Origin: a virus
IMG/VR virus record: IMGVR_UViG_3300042884_000120
Span: 1-25,314 of that record
Strand: one strand, 5' to 3'
Length of the DNA: 25,314 nt
The notes beneath the pieces are model-generated. The model did not search any database. It saw only the letters and a program-made list of their open reading frames with translations, and had not been told where the DNA came from. Positions within the stretch are counted from its first letter, which is position 1. Each line of letters begins with the position of its first letter. The position numbers and the translations under genes are program-made. Below, piece by piece: positions 14,856 through 20,534 of the stretch.

Positions 14856-14969
14856 AAAAAGCCCCTTACAAGCTGCGGTCGAAGCGGATCAACAGAATCA
14901 ACTGTCTTTCCTCGCAGCCCGTAAAGGGCGATAAATTTCTTTTTAATTCAGGCTTCGACCTCTGAACTT
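14856..14969 (-). ncRNA. Structured leader or small RNA with kissing hairpins and U tract
   Basis: A TATCTTTG box (14973-14980) would start an RNA of about 110 nt. Hairpin 1: AGTTCAG (14968-14962) pairs with CTGAATT (14951-14945), enclosing a 10-nt loop. Hairpin 2: a continuous 17-bp helix, 14929-14913 with 14877-14861, including three G-U pairs, encloses a 35-nt loop with a small ACAG/CTGT hairpin. Loop 1 bases 14959-14952 (GTCGAAGC) are perfectly complementary to loop 2 bases 14885-14878 (GCTTCGAC), giving an 8-bp loop-loop pairing. TTTTTGTTTG follows hairpin 2, so it could end transcription. Two readings are open: a self-contained small RNA, or an attenuator or riboswitch-like leader of the gene at 14844. 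I could not match it to a known RNA class. Confidence 0.65.
14861..14929 (-). terminator. Terminator-like hairpin with U tract
   Basis: The 17-bp helix of hairpin 2 is followed on the minus strand by TTTTTG at 14860-14855. The large 35-nt loop is unusual for a plain terminator. It may stop transcripts from the promoter at 14973-14980 and from the genes at 15607-14998, conditionally or fully. Confidence 0.5.
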
Positions 14970-14972
14970 TTA

Positions 14973-14980
14973 CAAAGATA
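14973..14980 (-). promoter_or_regulatory. -7 box TATCTTTG upstream of the structured RNA
   Basis: The minus strand reads TATCTTTG, in an AT-rich stretch between the gene ending at 14998 and the structured RNA. A TTTA rather than TTG lies at the 22-base spacing. A related TATCTTTTG lies 40 bp upstream within a repeated 15-nt AT tract (14974-14988 and 15014-15028). Confidence 0.5.
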
Positions 14981-14997
14981 AAAAAATAAGAACAATC

Positions 14998-15285
14998 CTA
15001 AAAGTGATTTTCAAAAGATAAAAAAATAGAATGCGATCCGCAAATTCTTAAGTGATCTAACTCATCTTCGTCCAAATTATGATCGCCAACTGGCTCAATC
15101 AAAAATCTTATATCAACAGGATAAGGAGGCTTGTCATCGACTTCAATGTAATAACCAAGTATTCTGACCAAGATAGGACCAGCTAATTGAAGTCCAAGTT
15201 CTCCTTCTTCATCTTGGCTGTGATAAATACATTCTAAGCCAATAACTTCTTCAACACTACAATAGTTAAGATCCATTTTCTTCAT
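14998..15285 (-). CDS. Hypothetical acidic protein
   Basis: A 95-aa acidic protein starting MKKMDLNYCSVEEVIGLECIY. I chose ATG 15285, which gives a 20-bp overlap with the upstream gene; the ATG at 15321 would overlap by 56 bp. Strands such as AGPILVRILGYYIEVDD and DIRFLIEP suggest a small beta-rich fold. No motif was recognised. Its end runs into the repeated AT tract before the structured RNA. Confidence 0.55.
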   Translation of the reverse strand: MKKMDLNYCSVEEVIGLECIYHSQDEEGELGLQLAGPILVRILGYYIEVDDKPPYPVDIRFLIEPVGDHNLDEDELDHLRICGSHSIFLSFENHF

Positions 15286-15607
15286 CGTTTTTAATTGATT
15301 GAATAACGCATTCACAGACATACATTACATACTCAAAGAAGTCTAATTCATCCTTGAACTTAAACTCTTCATCGTGCTGGAATACATTGTCTTTAATTCC
15401 CTTGTAAGTATTTGAAAGGTAGTTCCAAATAAATCTCATTGCTTGACCGTCTTGTATTCCTTCAATAGCCATCTCAGTCTTTTTAGTAAACTCATACTGC
15501 CTAAGGATCAAGTCTTGAATGTAGTTTTTTAAGTCGCTATCATTCTTAACAGCAATGATTTTTAGTTCCTTAACGATCTCGTCTGGAATGTCAATTATCT
15601 TTTTCAT
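15266..15607 (-). CDS. Ribbon-helix-helix-type protein with C-terminal extension
   Basis: This 113-aa protein opens MKKIIDIPDEIVKELKIIAVK and continues NDSDLKNYIQDLILRQYE, the strand-helix-helix layout of Arc/CopG-type RHH DNA-binding proteins (about 1-40). The rest is an acidic helical region of unknown role. It is the first gene after a good promoter, whose -7 box lies inside an inverted repeat (15624-15649), so autoregulation is plausible. RHH proteins often repress their own operons, here presumably this gene and 14998-15285. Confidence 0.6.
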   Translation of the reverse strand: MKKIIDIPDEIVKELKIIAVKNDSDLKNYIQDLILRQYEFTKKTEMAIEGIQDGQAMRFIWNYLSNTYKGIKDNVFQHDEEFKFKDELDFFEYVMYVCECVIQSIKNDEENGS

Positions 15608-15623
15608 CTTGTTTTTTTTCTTG

Positions 15624-15653
15624 CGAATATACGATATATCTTGTATATCTCAA
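15624..15653 (-). promoter_or_regulatory. Promoter with overlapping inverted repeat (possible operator)
   Basis: The minus strand has TTG at 15653-15651 and TATATTCG at 15631-15624 with exactly the same 22-base spacing as the two 73-nt promoters. GATATAC and GTATATT flank an AAGATATATC core, forming an inverted repeat over the -7 box. It lies just before the RHH gene. Confidence 0.6.
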
Positions 15654-15892
15654 TAGCAACTAACCGTAGTTTTCACAGTTACTTTTTTGCCATTCAATGT
15701 TGTACTTGTCGTGCCTTCCATTCCGACCTTAAATGCCTTGACATCTCGGTTGGTCATTCCGCACTTTTCTATTCTGGTCATTTGCGTTTGCGATTCAAAG
15801 CCAGTGGTCGTTGTTGTTACCCTGCAATCGTAGCACTTTCTACAACTTGATAGAGAGGCAAGCAGGATGAGAATTGATAGGGTTGTTTTCAT
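15650..15892 (-). CDS. Small lipoprotein
   Basis: An 80-aa protein with a short signal peptide (MKTTLSILILLASLSSC) and lipobox LSSC, so Cys17 would be lipidated. The mature part begins CRKCYDCRVTTTTT and has further Cys at about 44 and 79. Small secreted lipoproteins with KCYxC are common in Bacteroidota. Encoded in the middle of phage replication genes, it may act at the cell surface, for example in superinfection exclusion; that is inference. It overlaps the nuclease gene at its start as ATGA. Confidence 0.72.
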   Translation of the reverse strand: MKTTLSILILLASLSSCRKCYDCRVTTTTTGFESQTQMTRIEKCGMTNRDVKAFKVGMEGTTSTTLNGKKVTVKTTVSCY

Positions 15893-16287
15893 AGTTCGTT
15901 TTTTATGTACTTGTCAATGATCATTAAACTCTCGTGTATTCCGATTGCGAAGGTCGCATAGTATCCAGCAGCGGAAAGCATCTTCAGGATATTCTGCTGC
16001 CGTTCAAGGTGTTCATCCATCAGCAGGCTGCCATCCTTCTTAAACACCTTCTTCCCTTCCAACTTGATCTCTAAGTACAGCCCTGCATACTTGCCATTGG
16101 GATAGGCAATGAATAAATCAGGATAGCCGACAAAGCCATTCATTGACTTATGTAATCTGCCCTGCCCGATGGTCATCTTCATTCCTGCTGCGAAGTCAAA
16201 GCGATAGACAATGTTAGGATGTTGCAGTGCCATCAACTTAGAGATGCTAATGTAGATGTCGGACTCTCGCCTTTTACGTAGTTTCAT
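15889..16287 (-). CDS. VRR-NUC domain nuclease
   Basis: This 132-aa single-domain protein belongs to the VRR-NUC branch of the PD-(D/E)XK nucleases. The motif order fits: GYPDLFIAYPNGK with Asp57, then YLEIKLEG with Glu73 and Lys75, then HLERQQNILKMLSAAGYYATFAIG with Gln97/98. Phage-encoded stand-alone VRR-NUC proteins are thought to cut branched DNA during replication or recombination, as Holliday-junction resolvase-like enzymes. It overlaps the upstream HTH gene by 14 bp and the downstream lipoprotein by 4 bp. Confidence 0.88.
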   Translation of the reverse strand: MKLRKRRESDIYISISKLMALQHPNIVYRFDFAAGMKMTIGQGRLHKSMNGFVGYPDLFIAYPNGKYAGLYLEIKLEGKKVFKKDGSLLMDEHLERQQNILKMLSAAGYYATFAIGIHESLMIIDKYIKNEL

Positions 16288-16540
16288 TCTTTGCTTTTTT
16301 AAGTCCTTTATTCCAAGCCCGTTGCCCTGCCTTGAATCTTGTCGGGATGCCTGCCTGCATCAGTCGATTGCCATAAGTATCTCGCTTGTACTTAAGATCC
16401 TTTTTAACGCCTCGTAAGTTGGCAATCTGATAAACAGCACAGCAAGTCAATCCTAATGCGTTAGCGATCTCCTTAGTGGGCATATTGGCATAGTGATTCA
16501 ACACAAAGCTAACAACCGCATCACAGTGCTTGGCTCTCAT
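16274..16540 (-). CDS. Small HTH protein with WNKG tail
   Basis: An 88-aa protein. Residues 8-45 form a helix-turn-helix (NMPTKEIANALGLTCCAVYQIANLRG). The C-terminus has FKAGQRAWNKGLKK, a motif often found next to HNH endonuclease domains and in small phage HTH proteins. No HNH residues follow, so this is either a complete small DNA-binding protein or the N-terminal remnant of a homing-type nuclease. It overlaps the exonuclease gene as ATGA. Confidence 0.6.
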   Translation of the reverse strand: MRAKHCDAVVSFVLNHYANMPTKEIANALGLTCCAVYQIANLRGVKKDLKYKRDTYGNRLMQAGIPTRFKAGQRAWNKGLKKAKNETT

Positions 16541-17130
16541 CGTCTGGAATAATCACCATCGAACTGCTCGATGAAGTTAATGATCAACTCCTTTGCACTA
16601 TCGATCTCGTCCTGATTGTGGCGATAAAGAAATAGATCAGCAAACTTGCCCGACTTCTTCACCTTTGGAGTTACGCCAATGTAGTAGAAGCACTTAGGAT
16701 CTGTACCCATCAGAATCGAATACCATACCGCTTGAATGTGGTTGGCGTGCTTAATCATATCGGCAGCAAATGCCTCAATGCTCTTGGCTGATGTGGTCTT
16801 GATGTCTGCAAGGATCTTCTGCTGATCCCAATTCATATCGATGGCACACTTGCCTTGAACTGTCTTGCCTCCGATAACCACATCAGACACCACCACTTGC
16901 TCCTTGATCGACTCCTCAAACATCGTAGCCAATAGTGGCACTTCCTGAAAGGCATCATAGACATTCTTTGCAGCACCATTCATCTGATCGACTTCGGTTT
17001 CTAAAAGATCAAAGTGAAAGTTAGCCCCCTTGTCGAGGGCATTCTTTGCATAGCTGATATCGCCTGTGTAGAATCGTTTGATTCTGCTGGCTGAGATTGC
17101 AGGATACTTGATAAATTCTTCTCTTGTCAT
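16537..17130 (-). CDS. PD-(D/E)XK exonuclease (RecB-like)
   Basis: This 197-aa protein has MTREEFIKYPAISASRIKRF at the N-terminus and an FHFDLLE motif (about 38-44). The core is GKCAIDMNW...ILADIKTTSAKSIEAF, with catalytic Asp98 and Asp109-Ile-Lys111, followed by HIQAVWYSILMG with Gln133. This is the layout of phage RecB-like exonucleases that resect dsDNA ends for recombination. ATG 17130 is preferred over 17145 because GGAGGAG precedes it and it forms a TGATG overlap with the upstream stop. It acts near an OB-fold ssDNA-binding-like gene and a VRR-NUC nuclease. Confidence 0.85.
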   Translation of the reverse strand: MTREEFIKYPAISASRIKRFYTGDISYAKNALDKGANFHFDLLETEVDQMNGAAKNVYDAFQEVPLLATMFEESIKEQVVVSDVVIGGKTVQGKCAIDMNWDQQKILADIKTTSAKSIEAFAADMIKHANHIQAVWYSILMGTDPKCFYYIGVTPKVKKSGKFADLFLYRHNQDEIDSAKELIINFIEQFDGDYSRR

Positions 17131-17531
17131 CAGATCTCCTCCCACCCTTCTGTTCTTCTCATAACCTTGTAGCCTGCTGCCTTGATCTTGGTGATCATCT
17201 GCTCGATGCTCATAACTCCGTAGATTGGCTTCTCGATCTTAACTGGTGCTTCGATCTTTTCGGTCTGTTGCTTATCAAGATCAATTTGAAGTTGTGCCAT
17301 TTTAGAAATTACGGTTTTAGCTAATGCAGCGAATGATTCCTTGCTAAATCTTTGAAGCCTGTTTGATAGATTGCTAAACAAACTATTACTGTAACCAGCC
17401 TGAGTTGATAGCTTTTCTTTGCTAAGCCCCGTTGTCAATCGTCTTGTTTCAATAAATTCCACTAATTGATCGTGCTTTAGTGGTGTCCAATCGTAGCGAT
17501 CATCGAATTCGCTGTTTGAATTTGCTGTCAT
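17130..17531 (-). CDS. XRE-like HTH protein
   Basis: A 133-aa protein. Residues about 20-75 (HDQLVEFIETRRLTTGLS, EKLSTQAGYSNSLFSNLSNR, FSKESFAALAKTV) resemble an XRE-type helix-turn-helix domain. A coiled linker follows (LQIDLDKQQTEKIE), then a C-terminal segment MSIEQMITKIKAAGYKVMRR that recurs in phage regulatory and accessory proteins. It is coupled to the exonuclease by TGATG. It could be a transcription regulator of the replication module; there is no proof of a CI-like role. Confidence 0.55.
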   Translation of the reverse strand: MTANSNSEFDDRYDWTPLKHDQLVEFIETRRLTTGLSKEKLSTQAGYSNSLFSNLSNRLQRFSKESFAALAKTVISKMAQLQIDLDKQQTEKIEAPVKIEKPIYGVMSIEQMITKIKAAGYKVMRRTEGWEEI

Positions 17532-17543
17532 TTTTTTAAGATA

Positions 17544-18209
17544 TTAAACTGTTTGAGTTTTAATTGCTACTACATTGATTCCTGCGATGTGCTTCAATCC
17601 TACCATCTCCATCGCCTTTGGCAAGTGTCTGAGAAGATCCTCTTGGCGCAAGTGATTGGTGGCGAATAAGACATTGATGATCTTAAGCCAATCAACATCG
17701 CCATCGACTTCTGCCTTGTAGACTGTTCTGATGTTCTTGGTCTTTGGCATATCGACTGAACTTACATAAAGATCATCGACCATATTCGCCAGTGCATCCA
17801 TCTCCTTGAAGTGGCTCTTTAATGACATTGATTCTTGGATGATCTTCTCTTGCGCTTGCTTATGCTCTTGCTCAACTTGCTCGTGGTACTCCAGCATTTT
17901 GGCTTTGGCTGATGTAATGAATTGGCTCAGTGGATCTGTGGTCTGCTTTTCGAGGCTGATCAATTCCTTCTTGAAGTGATCAACTGGCGCAGTGATTTCC
18001 TTACGTGCTGACTCAACGATCTTGATGGCATCATTCACTTGCTTGATGGCTGCTGCCATACTGTTGTACTCGCTCACGTTCTTAACGCTGTTGGCTTCTC
18101 CTGCCACGCTGTTGCGCTCAATGAGTGCCTGTGCGTTTAATATCTCGGTTGAGTTTATCGATTGATATATCTTCTCAACGGGAATGCTTATCTTTGCGAT
18201 GCTGTTCAT
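17544..18209 (-). CDS. Coiled-coil protein in the recombination cluster
   Basis: A 221-aa protein from ATG 18209 (MNSIAKISIPVEKIYQS). A longer start at 18455 would overlap the upstream gene and encode non-protein-like Ser/Arg sequence. It is highly helical (NSMAAAIKQVNDAIKIVESARKEI..., EQVEQEHKQAQEKIIQES), with a PVDHFKKELISLEKQ segment. The position between the OB-fold protein and the exonuclease suggests a role in recombination, possibly as partner of the exonuclease, but no annealase motif is visible. A strong inverted repeat precedes it. Confidence 0.6.
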   Translation of the reverse strand: MNSIAKISIPVEKIYQSINSTEILNAQALIERNSVAGEANSVKNVSEYNSMAAAIKQVNDAIKIVESARKEITAPVDHFKKELISLEKQTTDPLSQFITSAKAKMLEYHEQVEQEHKQAQEKIIQESMSLKSHFKEMDALANMVDDLYVSSVDMPKTKNIRTVYKAEVDGDVDWLKIINVLFATNHLRQEDLLRHLPKAMEMVGLKHIAGINVVAIKTQTV

Positions 18210-18225
18210 GTTTATTAGGTTAGAG

Positions 18226-18260
18226 ATCGGCAGGGAGTTCGTTCGCCCTGCCGATTTTTT
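18226..18260 (+). terminator. Perfect 10-bp hairpin followed by T run on the + strand
   Basis: ATCGGCAGGG and CCCTGCCGAT enclose a 10-nt loop and are followed on the + strand by TTTTTG. On the + strand this is a textbook intrinsic terminator, although no + gene is known here. On the minus strand it is a hairpin in the leader of the gene starting at 18209, without a U tract. Confidence 0.65.
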
Positions 18261-18267
18261 GTTTAAG

Positions 18268-18930
18268 TTAAAAAGGGAATTTCTCTTTAGATGTGTTGAA
18301 TAGATCATCAAGATCATCTGCGCCATCATCAAACGGTGAAGCCTGCTGTGGCTTTGTCCACTTGGTTGATTCCTGACTGATCCGCTGTAACCACTCATCT
18401 GATTTCTTAATATCCTCCTGCATAAAGTCAGGCAGCAATGAGAAAACCATCTCATCGTGTTCAGTCGTATCGTAGCACATTGGAGTGTTAATCGCTGGAG
18501 GGCATTGCATTCCTTTCGGCATTGGTGCGATGCTCATAATGTTTGCATACGTTCGATCTTCTTTGCCATTGTGAACGATGTTAAGCATACAAGGAAGTGA
18601 TATAAGATTAAAGATGTCGAAGTCTGCTGCTTGCTTGTCGGTCATCTTCTTGCCGAACCAAGATTCAATGAACTTGCGAAGCGATGACTTCTCACCCATA
18701 CTTAGGTTGAACACTGTCTTTACATAGAATGGCTGCTCGCCTTTCTCCTCGTTGAAAACTGCCAACTCCATCGGCAGTTCAAACATAAACTGAATCTTGC
18801 GCTTTCTGTTCTGCCACTTCTCATCGAAGGTAGTACCCTTGTCAATGATCTGATAGCATCGTCCGATGTGAGTGCCAGTAGGTGCAAGTTGTTTTGATGC
18901 GGATGCTCCGCTGTTAACAGGTGCTTTCAT
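18268..18930 (-). CDS. Phage ssDNA-binding-like OB-fold protein
   Basis: A 220-aa protein. The opening SASKQLAPTGTHIGRCYQIIDKGTTFDEKWQNRKRKIQFMFELP and FNLSMGEKSSLRKFIESWFGK are typical of a widespread phage family proposed to bind single-stranded DNA. The C-terminal 25 residues are acidic (SPFDDGADDLDDLF) and the protein ends KFPF, reminiscent of the acidic, Phe-ending tips of SSB proteins that dock repair partners. The binding role is known from family context and not shown here. It belongs with the exonuclease and coiled-coil genes downstream. Confidence 0.72.
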   Translation of the reverse strand: MKAPVNSGASASKQLAPTGTHIGRCYQIIDKGTTFDEKWQNRKRKIQFMFELPMELAVFNEEKGEQPFYVKTVFNLSMGEKSSLRKFIESWFGKKMTDKQAADFDIFNLISLPCMLNIVHNGKEDRTYANIMSIAPMPKGMQCPPAINTPMCYDTTEHDEMVFSLLPDFMQEDIKKSDEWLQRISQESTKWTKPQQASPFDDGADDLDDLFNTSKEKFPF

Positions 18931-18955
18931 TTCTGAAATATTAAAGGTTTAAGGA

Positions 18956-19246
18956 TTACGCTTGTAAAGATTCTATTACTGATTCGTGCATAGTGTCAAC
19001 TGCTGCACAGTAGGCTTGGTGATACTCCTCAATCGAGCAAGATTCAAACAGCCTAATATCGGCAGGCACACCATAGGTTAACTCCTTGTGAAATTGCCTT
19101 GGCAGTGCTGATGCATTGCTGTCGCATCTGGTCATTAGACCTTTTCTGCATCCGTCATTGATTACGATTGTGAGCATCCCTGCGAGGTGATCGTAGTGAA
19201 AGAACTCGGTTGATTCGATGTTTCTGAAAAGTGTTTTTGCTGTCAT
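18956..19246 (-). CDS. Hypothetical protein
   Basis: A 96-aa protein starting MTAKTLFRNIESTEFFHYDH. It contains a strand (GMLTIVINDGC), a short basic segment and a C-terminal helix (SIEEYHQAYCAAVDTMHESVIESL). The family is not recognised. A GGGCAG/CTGCCC hairpin sits in its upstream gap. Confidence 0.5.
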   Translation of the reverse strand: MTAKTLFRNIESTEFFHYDHLAGMLTIVINDGCRKGLMTRCDSNASALPRQFHKELTYGVPADIRLFESCSIEEYHQAYCAAVDTMHESVIESLQA

Positions 19247-19277
19247 TGTTTTAAGTTGTAAAAGGGTGGGAAAATAT

Positions 19278-19296
19278 GGGCAGGGGTTAGCTGCCC
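19278..19296 (-). terminator. Hairpin with weak U tract between 19305 and 19246
   Basis: GGGCAG and CTGCCC pair around a 7-nt loop. On the minus strand ATATTTTCCC follows, a weak terminator. It may partly end the transcript from the promoter at 19512-19584 or act as a leader hairpin for the gene at 19246. Confidence 0.4.
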
Positions 19297-19304
19297 GATT
19301 GAGT

Positions 19305-19514
19305 TTAGTTAATTTTGCCGTTTGCTTTTGCCCATTCTAAGCACTTACTGCAAACCATTGATTCATCTTCTAAGTAGTTTTTAATGAACTCTGCTGTCTT
19401 AACTACGTGCGTGCCTTTAGCATTTCTGAAGATGTGTCTGCCACATTGCATTCTTGAAGGGTGTAACTTGTTGTTACCGAGGCTTGCGAATAAATGTGAT
19501 TTGTAATTTGTCAT
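19305..19514 (-). CDS. Small Cys-containing protein
   Basis: A 69-aa basic protein from ATG 19514, MTNYKSHLFASLGNNKL. It has Cys-x2-His (MQCGRH, about 22-26) and CSKCLEWA near the C-terminus, which may form one zinc site. The open frame continues upstream to 19595, but that part is the duplicated promoter-leader and is not counted. Function unknown; probably an early gene, being first after that promoter. Confidence 0.62.
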   Translation of the reverse strand: MTNYKSHLFASLGNNKLHPSRMQCGRHIFRNAKGTHVVKTAEFIKNYLEDESMVCSKCLEWAKANGKIN

Positions 19515-19584
19515 GGCTTGAATAGGTTTGAATTGTTCGTTTTGGTTTGACAAATGTAGAACCTTATTTTGATTCTGCAATACA
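19512..19584 (-). promoter_or_regulatory. Promoter and leader, copy B of a 73-nt module
   Basis: The minus strand has TTG at 19580-19578 and TACATTTG at 19558-19551 with 22-base spacing. The leader ends CAATTCAAACCTATTCAAGC before ATG 19514. It is colinear with copy A at 12429-12501 over 73 bases. The two genes behind the copies are unrelated, so conservation is of the control region. Confidence 0.8.
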
Positions 19585-19663
19585 CAAACAAACAAAATAA
19601 CAAACTACCAGCGTTAATTTGCATAACTCGCTGATAATCAATTCAATTAATTTCAATCTATTT

Positions 19664-20332
19664 TTATGGTGCTGCCAATTTAACTGCCGTAATTCCGAGC
19701 AATGCTCCAAATCCTATCTTGGCTGCTGTGGTCTGATACCACTTTTTATCTTGCCGAATAACTACGTTACGCATACCCGTCAAGTTGATGTTTGGGTTAT
19801 CGACACCGATCCGCACAACGGGATCTGTTCTTTTTAGAATCTTTGAAATAAAGCCCTCTCGCAGCGTATCTCCGATAGCGACAGTATAAGATGCAGGAAT
19901 GATTAAAGAATCTATCTGAATGAAGCCTAAGCGGTTAATTCGCCCTCCTATCTCTAACCATCTTTCTATCTTGTGAAAGGTTCGTGGAAGTTTGATGTGC
20001 GGAAAGCTATCGACATACACCACCTCGCCCACCTTGAACTCTGTTTTGTAGACAGTCTTAGTCTTATACTCAATGGCTTGGCTGACTTCTGCCATCTCCA
20101 TCTTCTCCTTCAGCGCATCCACAGCCCGTTCAGATTGATTGATCTGCAATGCCTGAGTAAAGATAACAAGCGAATCATCGGTTATCCTTTTGGTGAAGAT
20201 TTGATTCTCCTCAATTAAATATTGCTTATCGCCTTTCAGTTCTTTAATGGTGGCACAACTACGCCCCAGCATCAGGACCAGAATAGTGATGATTGAAAGC
20301 GATACGATCAGGTGAGTGTTAGATGGCTTCAT
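19664..20332 (-). CDS. Membrane-anchored coiled-coil protein (spanin-like)
   Basis: A 222-aa protein. Residues about 7-25 form one N-terminal membrane helix (LIVSLSIITILVLMLGRSC), followed by a coiled coil (about 30-90) and a beta-rich region with KTVYKTEFKVGEVVYVDSFPH. The C-terminus is hydrophobic (AAKIGFGALLGITAVKLAA). This build is common in Bacteroidota phages close to holin and lysozyme genes and would fit a lysis accessory or spanin-like protein, but the lipoprotein partner of a two-component spanin is not seen next to it. It overlaps the upstream gene by 14 bp. Confidence 0.6.
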   Translation of the reverse strand: MKPSNTHLIVSLSIITILVLMLGRSCATIKELKGDKQYLIEENQIFTKRITDDSLVIFTQALQINQSERAVDALKEKMEMAEVSQAIEYKTKTVYKTEFKVGEVVYVDSFPHIKLPRTFHKIERWLEIGGRINRLGFIQIDSLIIPASYTVAIGDTLREGFISKILKRTDPVVRIGVDNPNINLTGMRNVVIRQDKKWYQTTAAKIGFGALLGITAVKLAAP

Positions 20333-20522
20333 TGTGCAGGAGTTGAATGATTTGATTTAGTCTCATAAAGCTACTTGACTTATCCCGAAGATTATCATTG
20401 AGGATATTCACCACCACTGAGAATGGCATCTCTTTCTCTCTTACATAACTGGCTAACACTCTAACAAGTCTATCATCACATTCCTGATCACTTAGAGGCA
20501 AAGTATTAACCGATTCAAGCAT
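20319..20522 (-). CDS. Small hypothetical protein
   Basis: A 67-aa protein from ATG 20522, MLESVNTLPLSDQECDDRLV; a TTG at 20528 is the less likely start. Helical and acidic at the start, it ends FMRLNQIIQLLHNEAI. It lies between the PAS-HisKA gene (12 bp before) and the spanin-like gene. It may interact with the PAS-HisKA protein because of the tight arrangement; no family was recognised. Confidence 0.5.
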   Translation of the reverse strand: MLESVNTLPLSDQECDDRLVRVLASYVREKEMPFSVVVNILNDNLRDKSSSFMRLNQIIQLLHNEAI

Positions 20523-20534
20523 ACCCAAATGTAG

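Noticed and set aside
14895-14915. GAGGAAAG in the structured RNA as RNase P RNA
   Set aside because: Only this short string matches. The length, helices and other conserved RNase P regions are absent.
17130-17531. XRE-like protein as a CI-type lysogeny repressor
   Set aside because: There is no cleavage or dimerisation domain, divergent promoter or integrase nearby, so lysogeny cannot be argued.
18210-18455. N-terminal extension of the coiled-coil gene to 18455
   Set aside because: It overlaps the OB-fold gene in another frame and reads as Ser/Arg-rich non-protein-like sequence. ATG 18209 begins a normal protein after a hairpin leader.
19515-19595. Longer start for the gene at 19305-19514 (and 12432-12497 for 12249-12431)
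   Set aside because: Both extensions encode similar peptides only because they are copies of the same promoter-leader DNA, including the -7 box.
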